Shown: one piece after another, positions 8,501 to 16,855 of the stretch
How the letters are laid out: every line of letters starts with the position of its first letter
How positions within the stretch are numbered: the stretch's first letter is position 1
Assembly: GCA_017164015.1 (NCBI GenBank)
Contig: CP071065.1
Coordinates: 2,074,501 to 2,138,500, forward strand
DNA: 64,000 nt
Source: Nostoc sp. UHCC 0702
Lineage (GTDB): Bacteria > Cyanobacteriota > Cyanobacteriia > Cyanobacteriales > Nostocaceae
Direction: 5' to 3'
Position numbers and translations under genes: made by a program
The notes under the pieces: model-generated
The model's database searches: none
Seen by the model: only the letters and a program-made list of their open reading frames with translations
What the model was told of the DNA's origin: nothing

Positions 8501-9796
8501 GTATGATGCTTGAATGCGTCCAGCTTCAATACGCGAGAAATCTAACAAAGTATTTACCAGTTTCAGCAGGCGCAGTCCGTTACGTTGCACCATTTCTAAT
8601 TGTTCTCGTTCATGGGGTGGAAGCAGGTTGGCACAATTAATTAAGGTTTCCTCTAGTGGCCCCAACATCAGCGTTAGGGGGGTACGGAATTCGTGGCTGA
8701 CGTTGCTGAAAAACACGGTTTTAGCGCGATCAATTTCTGCTAACGCTTCGGCACGTTTGCGTTCTTCCTCGTAAGCTTGAGCATTGGCGATGCTGGCTGC
8801 GATTTGTGCCGCAACCAGTTCGATGAATCCTCTATAGTTGTTGTCGAAGACCCGAAACGGGTTCAAACCAGCTATTAATATACCAGCTTTTCCCGTCTGA
8901 CCGGATGGTGCAATGGGTACAGCCACAGCTTGATGGGGCGATCGCTGCCAAACACCACAAGGTAGATTACTAAAATACGCTGGCAAATTTTCAACCAAAC
9001 TGGCCTGATGCGTTTTGATGACTTCGGCAAAGGGCCAAACTCCATCAGCATCAATAGCGACTGTTTCAGGGACTGCTACATGGTTTTGCTCGATCCCACA
9101 CCTTCCAGCCAGAAAAACCTGCTGTTTATCCGGCTCAACCAGATAAATCATGGCAAAGGGTAAATCGTAAGGGTTGGTTTCCAAACAACTCACACTCAGC
9201 GTACAGGCTTCATCGAATGTCCGCGCGTCTGCCGTCCTAGCCGCCAGTTCTCGCAACAGTGTCAACTGACGTTCACCGATGATCCGTTGGGTGTCCTCTG
9301 TGTTCGCGCAGATAATCCCGCCTGTGTTGCCTTGGTCATTAGGAATCGGGCTATATGAAAATGTATAATAAGTTTCCTCCGGGTAGCCAAAGCGCTCCAT
9401 AATCAACAGCAGTGCTTCGTCGTAAGTCCCCTCATTCTTCAGCATCGCTGATTCTGCGCGCGGCCCTATCTGATCCCATATCTCCCGCCACACATATTCA
9501 GCAGGCTGCCCGAGTGCTTCTGGATGTTTACCGCCAATAATCGCCTTGTAAGCGTCATTATAAAGGTTTATCAGTTCTTCGCCCCACCAAACAAACATTG
9601 CTTGACGGGAGGTGAGCATAATCCGCACGGCAGTTTTCAAACTCTGGGGCCACTGGTGTGTCGGGCCAAGAGAGGTTTTCGACCAGTCCCGTTCCCGCAT
9701 TCGCGCACCCATTTCACCGCCGCCGAGAAGGAAATTTACATCAGCGTTGCTTGCTGAGGTTGGCTCGTTCTTCATCCCTTGCTCTTGATTGGTCAT
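5531..9796 (-). CDS. hybrid sensor histidine kinase/response regulator with two kinase cores
   Basis: A 1421-residue cytoplasmic signalling protein without membrane helices. Domain order: a PAS-like N-terminal sensor (about 40-165), GAF (about 185-345), a first HisKA with phospho-His in SHEFRTPL (about 367), HATPase with GTGIG-type boxes (NLLSNAFKF, GIGLSLVQEL), a first receiver with LTDVMMP (Asp about 698), two PAS domains (about 790-905 and 915-1035), a second HisKA with SHELRSPLNP (about 1058), a second HATPase, and a terminal receiver with LSDIGMPEVDGY (Asp about 1350). Having both kinase cores and two receivers in one chain implies an internal phosphorelay. Between the first kinase and first receiver is a low-complexity segment GAGEQGSRGAGGE encoded by a CCCCTGCTC tandem repeat. 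ATG start at 9796. No dedicated output gene adjoins it. Input is unknown; the GAF domain lacks an obvious bilin-binding Cys motif. Confidence 0.93.
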   Translation of the reverse strand: MTNQEQGMKNEPTSASNADVNFLLGGGEMGARMRERDWSKTSLGPTHQWPQSLKTAVRIMLTSRQAMFVWWGEELINLYNDAYKAIIGGKHPEALGQPAEYVWREIWDQIGPRAESAMLKNEGTYDEALLLIMERFGYPEETYYTFSYSPIPNDQGNTGGIICANTEDTQRIIGERQLTLLRELAARTADARTFDEACTLSVSCLETNPYDLPFAMIYLVEPDKQQVFLAGRCGIEQNHVAVPETVAIDADGVWPFAEVIKTHQASLVENLPAYFSNLPCGVWQRSPHQAVAVPIAPSGQTGKAGILIAGLNPFRVFDNNYRGFIELVAAQIAASIANAQAYEEERKRAEALAEIDRAKTVFFSNVSHEFRTPLTLMLGPLEETLINCANLLPPHEREQLEMVQRNGLRLLKLVNTLLDFSRIEAGRIQASYEPTDLAAFTAELASVFRSTVERAGMQLSVNCPPLPAPVYVDREMWEKIVLNLLSNAFKFTLAGEIAVSLQWSNDHVELTVRDTGIGIPAAEIPHLFERFHRVKGALGRTFEGSGIGLSLVQELVRMHGGTVQVTSVLEMGSCFTVSIPTGSAHLSQERISGTRTLASTALGATPYLEEALRWLPKGAGEQGSRGAGGEVIPEDYTYVNSYPASPVSPARILLADDNADMRDYVKRLLSQQYEVEAVGDGLAALSAALGRVPDLVLTDVMMPRLDGFGLLQALRADPQTRKVPIILLSARAGEEARVEGLEAGADDYLIKPFSARELLARVEAALKMARLRQEAMEREQDLRIEAEVAKAHLERVVAGIQDQFFVLDQQWHYTFVNDRVAEVVGKGKEELLGRSIWEVFPDVVATEFDIQVHRALAEQTTVRFEYFYPAWRRWFENRIYPFAEGVSVFVTEISDRKQAENILRENEERFRNMANNAPFMVWVTDTNGHCTFLSQSWYDFTGQTEDTGLAFGWLNAVHPEDSDYTRNVFLLANDRSEPFYLEYRLRRTDGEYRYCMDVGSPWFGVDGKFKGYIGSVIDISERKAAEAQRDRLLQLEQIARAEAEKANRIKDEFLAVLSHELRSPLNPILGWAKLLQTREFKPEAIKNAIATIERNAKLQAQLIEDLLDVSRILQGKVNLNIAAVNLVSVISAALETVHLAAEAKDIQIQTMLDASCEPVLGDSGRLQQVFWNLLSNAVKFTPEKGKIQIQLERIDTQAQITISDTGKGISPDFLPHVFEYFCQADSTTTRKFGGLGLGLAIVRHLVELHGGRVWAESPGEQQGATFTVRLPLIKRELTTTKDINTDLNTLPTTEILTGIHILVVDDDADTRDFHTFVLEQFGANVTAVASAKDALEALVQTQPDVLLSDIGMPEVDGYMLMHQIKALQAGQGKLIPAIALTAYAGETNIEQAMKAGFQMHLSKPIEPDDLVTAITTLIGRS
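7909..7946. repeat. CCCCTGCTC short tandem repeat inside a coding region
   Basis: About four copies of a CCCCTGCTC-type unit lie in frame within the hybrid kinase gene, encoding Gly/Gln/Ala-rich residues at the linker between the kinase core and the first receiver. The same repeat occurs outside genes (10141-10180, 54780-54820) and inside nnrE-nnrD (54441-54490). Confidence 0.85.
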
Positions 9797-10222
9797 GCTT
9801 GTGTTACACAGCTACAGCTATGATTATCTCCCATCAAAATCCTTCGTGGGTCAGACGCTGATGCTTGTGAACATCCATTTTCAGGCATACACTACTAATT
9901 GGTAATTATTAGTTCGTAATTTTGCCTTTAATACCAATTGTATCTGAGGCTGAACATTAATGCTTTCAGGGTAGAAGTCTAGGCTACAAAAACAAAGCCT
10001 GCCTACCCTCCAGCTTCTGCTTTAGTAGTACACAGGCTAATTCTATACATCTTCATCCAGAATTGGTATTAGCAACTATTAACAGAGTTGTTGCATAATT
10101 TCTACTGCCTTCCCGCTGTAAGATTACCGATACAAATTTTTCTCCCCTGCTCCTCTGCTCCCCTGCTCCCCTGCTGTCCAAACAGTAATCTTCAGGTGAG
10201 AAAGAAGTATCTTTGCCAGTAG
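9797..10222. repeat. intergenic region with dispersed repeats
   Basis: No gene is supported. TACCAATT-type palindromic segments lie around 9940-10075 (AATACCAATTGTAT and GAATTGGTATT). A run of CTCCCCTG units lies at about 10141-10180. The segment 10113-10197 reappears in inverse orientation at about 15819-15874 (CTGAAGATTAC near one end, TTTGTATC near the other), so it is a dispersed element rather than local sequence. Confidence 0.6.
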
Positions 10223-12859
10223 TCACGCCAGAATATACTTAGCAAAGATATCCTGGTTAACAATGGTGTTGTCCTTGTTAAAGTAGGAAAGATGGGCACA
10301 AACCAAGCTGGGCCAGATTTGTGGGCAACCTGTGGGGCTAAGTCCTAGGTGTTCCTGAGTGATCTCGAACCTATCCTGTAACATACCGCCAACGAAATCG
10401 CCCTTTGCATCCAAGTTGATCCATTTGCTTACCATAGAGGGTCGATGACCGTTGTGATTTTCTGGGCGCAAGAATTCACGCACCGGGTCAATTGATAAAG
10501 GGCTGCCGACGGTGAAAAAGTTTGAAACACGTCCCTGTAAAATTGAATTGGCCTCAAGTTCTCGCAATCCTTCATAGGCAACGACACTGCCCCAGCTATG
10601 AGAAATAATATCGATTGTGTTGTTATTACTCAGCAGGGGCTTGACAATATCTGTGAAGCGATCAATGATACGCTGGCGCATTTGGTCATTTAACATATAA
10701 ATCAGAAAGTCATCGATCGCTAGCTCCAGTTCGTGTTCTATCCAACGAAACTGCATTGTCGGAGGTATCTGCAAACCACGGATGATATTTGCCGCTAGTT
10801 CTTGGCGCTGCCGATCTTGTAAAACATCTACAATTTCTCGCCGCAATTGCTCTTTGTTCCTAGTCTCAACTGCATCGATAACACCTACAGTAGAAGTACT
10901 GCGGGATTGCCCTTTAACTGTGAGGTTATTGACTAAATCGCTCCATAGCACCTCTAAGCGCGTGTCGCCAAGGTTTCCGTCTTTAAAAACTTGTCCTACG
11001 TATGGTCGTAGTGTCTGCCACCAATTATCGGAATAATGTTGCTGATACCGACTAATCCCATGTACATATACCAGATAACGGTTGCCAACTATGGATGGCC
11101 CTAGCCACCACGCCCTGCTTTCAGGTGTTGCGATCGCATCTACAGGTGAGATACTCCTATTTTGTGGATCTTGGCTAGAAGTGACAATTCCTACAGCATC
11201 AAAGCCGCGAGCGATCGCTTGTAGTTTAGCATGGCGAATTGGGTTTGGATCATTGCGGAACAAAGTCCGGGCAGCCAGTTCGATGGCCCGTCGGCTGTCG
11301 CTGAACTGAGAAGTCCGAGACAGATATTGAGTCAGCGCCAGGTAAAAAAGTGCCCCTAGACTCTCGGTATTAAACAGATATGCTCCCTGTTCATCCAAGG
11401 CTTTCATGATGTTGTAGGCAGCATAGTTGTGAATTCCACTATTGTAGTGAACGCCTCCCCAGTCACCATCTGGAGTTATCGGCAAGTTGAGGTAATCACG
11501 CATATGGCCAGGTTGACCATATTTAGTAGGATTGCTCAAGTCACGGATCGGTATCCCCGTACCCTCAAGGTCTTCTCCCATTTCCCAGTTCCATGTAGAC
11601 AAATCTCGCTTGTCAAAGTAGTTAGAGATGATAATCCCAAAAATATCTGAGTAGGATTCGTTTAAAGCACCAGATTCACCTGCATACTGAAGCCGTGCTG
11701 TAAAGTCAGTGACTCCGTGAAATATCTCGTGGGCGACGACATCAAGCCCCACAGCGTAGGAACGCAACTGACCACCAACTCTCCTCTGACCATACACCAT
11801 TTGGGTTCCTACCCAAGCTGCGTTGCGCCACTCCCGACCGTCCGGACTGTCATTAGTGCTGATGCAGTTGATACTGGAAATTAGCGGCCCGCCTCTGTTG
11901 TCGATACCATTGCGACGCAAAATGTCCCGCAGAAAAGTTGCCACCACTTCTGCATTGGCGTGGGCGCTGATGGCTCCTTTGGGCCAAGGATCTGGCGGAT
12001 TGGTGACGTAATTGCCTGGTAATAACCCTGAATTCAGGTCTTGAAATTGGAAGTCGTAGGTATGGACATTCAGATTAATGTCTTTCAGTATCCTCTGATC
12101 TCCTACTACGACACACCATATTTTACGCAGCTTGTCAAGACCATCTAGCGCTTCAATCTGCTCTGGAGAGCCAGAGTCTGTGAGATTCGGCGTTCGGGGC
12201 AGTTCAGCCACCAAGTCACCATTATGGGCATCAATTAAGTAGTCCATCAACAACGGCATCGGCTGGGCCGTTGGCGGCTTCTGGGAGTATCGTTGGTATA
12301 CATCCTCAATTACGTAGATTAAACGCCAGCGATCGACTGCTGGGTCAAAGTAGTAACACAGACGGGGTGTGACTTCCAGTGGCTCCAATCCATATCCCGC
12401 TAGGGTACGAACCTTGTTCAGCGCCTCGGCTGGTGAAATCCGCGCTGTGGAGTCTACATTTATCGGTTCTCCTAGTGAAGAGTTGACTGCAAGTAGCTCG
12501 TTCCCATCGTCCATCTCGATAGTGATTAGGGAACCGTAGACAGGGATTTTGTTGTATGTCTGGCGAAATTTGACAGTTTTCGTTCCCGTCAGGGGCAATG
12601 TCTCGGTACCAAGAATTTTAAACTCACTAGGAATGCGATTCACTGGTGGAGCGGTAAACTGGGGCAGTTCTTCGCTTGCTAGAGCCTGATTTAAGTGCAG
12701 GCGGGCGGCTGTTTCTGGGTCAAAGTTACGTAGACCTATAGCTTCTGTCGTCCTGAAAGCAGGTAAAGAAGATCTGCCACCTCGTAACGCCATAGCCACT
12801 TGATGCGAAGTTTCGTCTTCGGCGTGGAAGGCAAAGGTGCGAAGTCCGTTGTGACTCAT
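10223..12859 (-). CDS. fusion protein: M4 (thermolysin-like) metalloprotease + alpha/beta hydrolase
   Basis: An 878-residue protein in two enzymatic halves. Residues 1-230 resemble the FTP/PepSY propeptide of M4 proteases (FRQTYNKIPVYGSLITIEM). Residues 240-565 are the M4 catalytic unit: zinc motif HEIFH (about 375-379), the third ligand Glu in GALNESYSDIFG (about 395), and the C-terminal active-site motif HYNSGIHNYAAY. Residues 590-878 look like an alpha/beta hydrolase: strand plus oxyanion-type YLVYVHGISRY, nucleophile elbow IISHSWGS (Ser about 754, S-H-S-W-G instead of G-x-S-x-G), an acidic residue in LDAKGDF, and a possible His in CAHLSYF. There is no recognisable signal peptide, although M4 enzymes are normally secreted. 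ATG start at 12859, with AGGAGGAA upstream as a strong ribosome site. Possible roles are a processed toxin-like or degradative enzyme; substrate unknown. Confidence 0.85.
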   Translation of the reverse strand: MSHNGLRTFAFHAEDETSHQVAMALRGGRSSLPAFRTTEAIGLRNFDPETAARLHLNQALASEELPQFTAPPVNRIPSEFKILGTETLPLTGTKTVKFRQTYNKIPVYGSLITIEMDDGNELLAVNSSLGEPINVDSTARISPAEALNKVRTLAGYGLEPLEVTPRLCYYFDPAVDRWRLIYVIEDVYQRYSQKPPTAQPMPLLMDYLIDAHNGDLVAELPRTPNLTDSGSPEQIEALDGLDKLRKIWCVVVGDQRILKDINLNVHTYDFQFQDLNSGLLPGNYVTNPPDPWPKGAISAHANAEVVATFLRDILRRNGIDNRGGPLISSINCISTNDSPDGREWRNAAWVGTQMVYGQRRVGGQLRSYAVGLDVVAHEIFHGVTDFTARLQYAGESGALNESYSDIFGIIISNYFDKRDLSTWNWEMGEDLEGTGIPIRDLSNPTKYGQPGHMRDYLNLPITPDGDWGGVHYNSGIHNYAAYNIMKALDEQGAYLFNTESLGALFYLALTQYLSRTSQFSDSRRAIELAARTLFRNDPNPIRHAKLQAIARGFDAVGIVTSSQDPQNRSISPVDAIATPESRAWWLGPSIVGNRYLVYVHGISRYQQHYSDNWWQTLRPYVGQVFKDGNLGDTRLEVLWSDLVNNLTVKGQSRSTSTVGVIDAVETRNKEQLRREIVDVLQDRQRQELAANIIRGLQIPPTMQFRWIEHELELAIDDFLIYMLNDQMRQRIIDRFTDIVKPLLSNNNTIDIISHSWGSVVAYEGLRELEANSILQGRVSNFFTVGSPLSIDPVREFLRPENHNGHRPSMVSKWINLDAKGDFVGGMLQDRFEITQEHLGLSPTGCPQIWPSLVCAHLSYFNKDNTIVNQDIFAKYILA

Positions 12860-13281
12860 GATATTGTTCCTCCTAAAAGTTCTGGAGAAAATCTTGTTTT
12901 TACAAGTTTTGAAGTTTTTAAATAACTAAATCAAGATGCGACGGTCTTGTTTGAGAATCTTGTTAAGATATCAACCTTTTACAGGCGCGTTTTTCGCTCC
13001 CACAAAATATCAAATAAACACCTTTTTCTCTGTTCCCTATTCCCTCTTAACTGCAATGGTTATACACTTCTTATTTCACCATCTCACTTGATTTTGGCAA
13101 CAGAATATTTCAAACTTCTGGAATCAAAAGTTTCTTTTGTATCTGAATATCAACATAATTACTATTACTCAGTTATTCCTCTAACTCCAGAGAGAAATCA
13201 GATGAAGATAGTTGGTAATTTGAAATACTAAATTTTTCCGTATTTTAAGAGATAATAGACAACAGTATTAGGCAATAATGA
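12860..13281. other. intergenic region without a supported gene
   Basis: An AT-rich gap. A 94-codon open frame at 12947-13231 has no family resemblance, no ribosome site and ordinary AT-rich composition, so I do not call it. No repeat, hairpin or RNA was recognised apart from the ribosome site of the protease gene (AGGAGGAA on the minus strand, about 12866-12873). Confidence 0.5.
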
Positions 13282-14214
13282 TTAAACATACTGTGAAATT
13301 AAGCACTGTTCAATTGTCGCTAAAACTGATTGAGAAAGTGTTAAAAAATCGTAGCCCCCTTCTAAGCCAAATATAATTTTACGAGTTAGTCCTAAACAAT
13401 AATCAGTGAATAAAGCATAATCTTTTGGTTGTAAATTGATACTTGCCAAAGGATCTTCTGCATTGGCATCATAACCAGCGCTGATAATCAGTAAATCTGG
13501 TTGAAAGTTGGCTAAAAACGGTACTATCTTTGTTTCCCAGAGTGGTTGATATACACTGATGTCACTACCAGGAGGTATTGGTAAATTGAAGACATTATTA
13601 TGAAAGCCACGCTCACTTGCTTTGCCAGTACCGGGATAACAGGGATACTGATGTAGAGAACAGTAGGTAATTTGTGGGTTGGTTTCCACGATCGCTTGAG
13701 TCCCATTACCATGATGTACATCCCAATCGAGGATGGCAACGCGGTTAATTCCCGGCTGTTCTAGGGCATATAAAGCTGCGATCGCTGCGTTGGAAAATAA
13801 GCAAAAGCCCATTCCCGCATCACTTTCTGCGTGGTGTCCGGGTGGACGTGCCAAGACAAAAGCCGGGTTTGCTGTTGCTAGCACGGCATCAACTCCATCT
13901 AGCCAAGCACTCACCGCCAACAATGCCACATCATAACTGCGCGGTGAAACTGGCGTATCACCATCCAAATAACCACCGCCACTAGAGGCAATTTCCCAGA
14001 GTTTTTTAATGTAAGCTGGGGTATGAGCTTTGACCAACAGAGGCATCAGCGATGGTTTTTCTAGTGCTGGTGTAGGTTCAAGCCAAGCAAGTTTTTCTGC
14101 AAAGGCAGCTTCTTTCAAGGCGTTGACAATCGCCGTCAAGCGTTCTGGTTTTTCTGGATGGTATCTTCCAGTTTTGTGTTCCAGAAATTCGTCAGAATAG
14201 ATGATTTGCACCAT
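13282..14214 (-). CDS. histone deacetylase-family (arginase-fold) deacetylase
   Basis: The 310-residue length and motifs fit bacterial HDAC-like amidohydrolases (AcuC/APAH group): HPEKPERLTAIVNAL at the start, the active-site His pair in RPPGHHAE (about 125), Zn ligands in DWDVHHGNGTQ (about 165) and SAGYDANAEDPLAS (about 245), and the C-terminal LEGGYDF loop with the catalytic Tyr. Such enzymes hydrolyse acetylated amines: acetyl-lysine on proteins, acetylpolyamines or small amides. The cyanobacterial substrate is unknown. All metal ligands and the His-His pair are present, so it should be active. It is monocistronic, starting with ATG at 14214. Confidence 0.93.
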   Translation of the reverse strand: MVQIIYSDEFLEHKTGRYHPEKPERLTAIVNALKEAAFAEKLAWLEPTPALEKPSLMPLLVKAHTPAYIKKLWEIASSGGGYLDGDTPVSPRSYDVALLAVSAWLDGVDAVLATANPAFVLARPPGHHAESDAGMGFCLFSNAAIAALYALEQPGINRVAILDWDVHHGNGTQAIVETNPQITYCSLHQYPCYPGTGKASERGFHNNVFNLPIPPGSDISVYQPLWETKIVPFLANFQPDLLIISAGYDANAEDPLASINLQPKDYALFTDYCLGLTRKIIFGLEGGYDFLTLSQSVLATIEQCLISQYV

Positions 14215-14331
14215 AAGCCGGATTGATCACAAATGAATATTTATTTTTTTGCTACAGTTATTTTAGCTTTAAAACTAATACTTGCAGGTGCATCCCAGGT
14301 CAAATATTTGTGATGTGGGTGACATATAATC

Positions 14332-14455
14332 AGGACTTACGCAACTGGCACACATATTTTCTGCGATGGCAGTCAATAGTCAAGGGTCAAAAATCAGGTT
14401 TTTTTGACTTTTGATAACTCAAACTAAAAAAAAATATGACACTTGCCTAAGTCCT
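14332..14455. mobile_element. 124-bp MITE, AGGACTTA family
   Basis: Imperfect terminal inverted repeats start AGGACTTACGCAACTGGCA on the left and, reading inward from the right, AGGACTTAGGCAAGTGTCA. There is no coding capacity; the interior is AT-rich with AATAGTCAAGGGTCAAAAAT. A longer, more degenerate relative lies at 16467-16661. The element occupies most of the gap between the HDAC-like gene and the exported protein gene at 14516, so it may carry or displace their promoters. Confidence 0.75.
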
Positions 14456-14515
14456 AATAATAAAGTAATAATAGTTAGTTAGCTACATAATTTTTCATAT
14501 TTAATGTATTTTTAT

Positions 14516-15769
14516 ATGAAGTTAAAATTCATGAAATCTGCAATTGTTGTGATTATTTTTAGTACAGGGTTTTTAGGAACAACTTATGTTAAAACAACCG
14601 CCACAAAACCTGTACAATTTACACAACAAGCTACTCAACTGCGAACTCAAGGCCCAGACGGTTTAGAAAAGTTTCTTAGCACCTACGCCAAAGCACTTAA
14701 TAATCCTTCACCCCAAATGCGTCAAGCTTTAGACGCACTTTGCCAACAAAAGGATTGTCACGCTTCTAAACTTTACTGGTACACTGACTTAGAACAGGCA
14801 AAAATCGCAGCCAAAGCCACTGGTAAACCTATTCTTTCACTGCGTTTACTGGGAAGACTTAACGAAGATTTAAGTTGCGCTAACAGCCGTTTTTTCCGCA
14901 TCGCTTTATATCCTCATGCAGAAATATCTCAATACCTGCGACAAAACTATATTTTACATTGGCAATCTGTGCGTTCAGCACCGAAAGTAACTGTAGATTT
15001 TGGTGATGGACGCAAGTTAGAACGTACAATTACAGGCAATAGTATTCACTATATTTTAGATAGTTCTGGTCGTCCTGTTGATGCAATTCCAGGTTTATAT
15101 AGTCCATCTGCTTTTCTGCGTCAGTTGGTTGATGGCGAAAAAGCAGTGAAAGAATCTACTAAATACCAAGGTACAGCACGGGAACAATTCTTGCGTGTTT
15201 ATCACCGTCAGCGTTTAATAGCTATTCAACGTCAATGGAATGAGGATTTAACAAAATTAGGAATCACCACACCGCCACGTTTACTAGAAACGCCTCCTGA
15301 TACTAATGATTCACCCAATGCCTCCACTGCGGGAACTATTGCTGTGACTAAAATGGCTACAGAAGCACCCATGTTGAGGAATTTGTCTTCTACAGGTTTG
15401 AGAGCAATTACTGATGAAGCAACATGGCAGCGTATTGCTCAACTATATAAAAATGATGTTAAGTTAGATAAAAATAGCATTGCGTTGATTGATTCTAAAC
15501 GTTTTCAAAAAGGAAATGCTGAAAGTTTGCAGCGTGTAGTGAGCAATTTTGAAGCAGCAATGGCTGTGGATACTGTGAGGAATGAATATCTGCTACACGG
15601 GCAAATTCATCAATGGTTTATAGAGAATGATCAGACAAGTGATGTTAATTCATTGAATGAAAAAGTCTATGCGGAATTATTTTTAACTCCTAATTCTGAT
15701 CCTTGGTTGGGATTGATGAGTAATGACAGTTATAGTGCAATTGATAATGATGGAGTGAGCAAAAAATAG
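14516..15769 (+). CDS. exported protein with thioredoxin-fold-like domain, no CxxC
   Basis: I prefer ATG 14516 (MKLKFMKSAIVV) over the upstream ATG at 14504, because it begins a normal signal peptide: basic residues, then hydrophobic AIVVIIFSTGFLGTTYV. After it, residues 95-190 resemble DUF255/thioredoxin_7-type folds: YWYTDLEQAKIAAKATGKPIL, then LGRLNEDLSCANSRFF where a CxxC pair would sit, then YILHW and a late Gly-Arg-Pro loop. Only one Cys is present in that segment, so disulfide reductase chemistry is unlikely. The remaining 200 residues have no recognised domain and end in a polar tail. It is predicted to be periplasmic or membrane-anchored. I cannot assign a function. Confidence 0.7.
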   Translation: MKLKFMKSAIVVIIFSTGFLGTTYVKTTATKPVQFTQQATQLRTQGPDGLEKFLSTYAKALNNPSPQMRQALDALCQQKDCHASKLYWYTDLEQAKIAAKATGKPILSLRLLGRLNEDLSCANSRFFRIALYPHAEISQYLRQNYILHWQSVRSAPKVTVDFGDGRKLERTITGNSIHYILDSSGRPVDAIPGLYSPSAFLRQLVDGEKAVKESTKYQGTAREQFLRVYHRQRLIAIQRQWNEDLTKLGITTPPRLLETPPDTNDSPNASTAGTIAVTKMATEAPMLRNLSSTGLRAITDEATWQRIAQLYKNDVKLDKNSIALIDSKRFQKGNAESLQRVVSNFEAAMAVDTVRNEYLLHGQIHQWFIENDQTSDVNSLNEKVYAELFLTPNSDPWLGLMSNDSYSAIDNDGVSKK

Positions 15770-16090
15770 ATTTTACTCATCTAGAGCCATTGTAGTAAAT
15801 TACTCTTTTTCCACCTGAAGATTACCGTTTAGACAGCAGGGGAGCAGGGGTGAAAGAATTTGTATCAGTAATTAAGTGAAATGGTATAAGTAGGGTGTGT
15901 TGTTGCTTGGCGCAACGCACCATCACTGATTTTCGGTGCGTTATGAACGTTAGTCCATAACGCACCCTACTGGACTGTTTCAGCTAAAATAGGGCAATAG
16001 ATTTTTGATAAAATCAAGATCAATTAATCTTTTATGATTTTCCCTAATGCACCAAATTAGCTGAAACAGTCTACTAGCTGAATATTTTGT
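15770..16090. repeat. intergenic repeats including the inverse copy of a 10.1-kb element
   Basis: Three pieces follow each other. Bases 15819-15874 are a dispersed repeat (CCTGAAGATTACCG...TTTGTATC) matching 10113-10197 in the other orientation. Bases 15912-15968 hold two hairpin-forming ACGCACC/GGTGCGT segments of the family at 2990 and 34935. A MITE follows at 15973-16071. No gene was seen. Confidence 0.65.
15973..16071. mobile_element. 99-bp MITE with perfect 15-bp inverted ends
   Basis: The ends GACTGTTTCAGCTAA (15973-15987) and TTAGCTGAAACAGTC (16057-16071) are perfect inverted repeats around an AT-rich core that itself has some dyad symmetry (TTTTTGATAAAATCA...TTTTATGATTTT). No open frame. 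I could not identify a clear target duplication. Confidence 0.75.
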
Positions 16091-16309
16091 CTACTCTTTG
16101 GTGAAACCAATCATTTCATCGGTTGGTTCATCCAGCATTTCTGGTACTAAAGCGGGGTTACTCCTGCGTTCTTCTGGCGATTGTTGTCGGATGACATCAT
16201 CAATTTTTGGAGGATGTTTAATCATGTCAAGTACCTCCGGACTTAATTGTGATGCATCACCTTCTGGATTGTTCTTTTCGGCTTGGTTGGGTGCTGTTTC
16301 TTCATTCAT
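16091..16309 (-). CDS. small acidic cyanobacterial protein, unknown function
   Basis: A 72-residue soluble protein starting MNEETAPNQAEKNN. I chose ATG 16309 rather than the in-frame TTG at 16324 because GGAG lies about nine bases before the ATG. It is rich in Glu, Pro and Asn and carries the segment LSPEVLDMIKHPPKIDDVI; it has no membrane helix, Cys or known motif and looks largely disordered. The antisense frame (16098-16331) is open too but lacks a ribosome site and has implausible Ser/Cys-rich composition, so this strand is preferred. Function unknown. Confidence 0.55.
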   Translation of the reverse strand: MNEETAPNQAEKNNPEGDASQLSPEVLDMIKHPPKIDDVIRQQSPEERRSNPALVPEMLDEPTDEMIGFTKE

Positions 16310-16466
16310 AAATATTGTCTCCAAGTTCTAGACTCAGCTTAAAAGATACTGTTATCAAGTACACACTATCTTGGGACTTAAATAATATGTGAAAATTTTC
16401 AGTAATCTAGGGTGGGCAAAGCTACGTCTATTTCAAAAAGCAAATAAGAGTCGGATAAAATAGATC

Positions 16467-16661
16467 AGGACTTACGCAACTGGCACACATATTTTTGGCG
16501 ATGGCAGTCAAGAGTCAATGGTCTTTAATCAAGCTTTTTTGGACTATTGACTTTTGACCCCTTCGGGGTTCGCCAGTCGCTCATGGGGGAAACCCCCAAG
16601 ACCGCGCTGGCTCACTATTGACAACCCACAAAGAAAAAAATATGACACTTGCGTGAGTGCT
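16467..16661. mobile_element. 195-bp relative of the AGGACTTA MITE
   Basis: It starts AGGACTTACGCAACTGGCA, identical to the left end at 14332, and ends ATGACACTTGCGTGAGTGCT, a decayed form of the other copy's right end. It is longer than the 14332 copy because of an insert containing CCCCTTCGGGGTTCGCC and CATGGGGGAAACCCCC hairpin-like segments. It lies in the gap upstream of the ClC channel gene; the remaining bases 16310-16466 and 16662-16855 show nothing but AT-rich sequence. Confidence 0.7.
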
Positions 16662-16855
16662 AATAAGAAAGCATGAAAATTATTCTTTCCCTACTCCCTA
16701 CTCCCCACTTACTATTTCTATAAATTATTGAATACATCTGAAAAAATGATAATCCCCTGAAACTGGAGATGATTCATGCAAGCAAATTGCATATAACATA
16801 AAAAACGTAATTATTCGGTATTTTTCGTTTCACTAGATTAAATAGGAAAACAACT

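Noticed and set aside
12947..13231. 94-codon plus-strand open frame
   Set aside because: No ribosome site, no family resemblance, AT-rich composition as in the surrounding gap.
16098..16331. Frame antisense to the small acidic protein
   Set aside because: Ser/Cys-rich, no ribosome site; the minus-strand frame has GGAG at proper distance and plausible composition.
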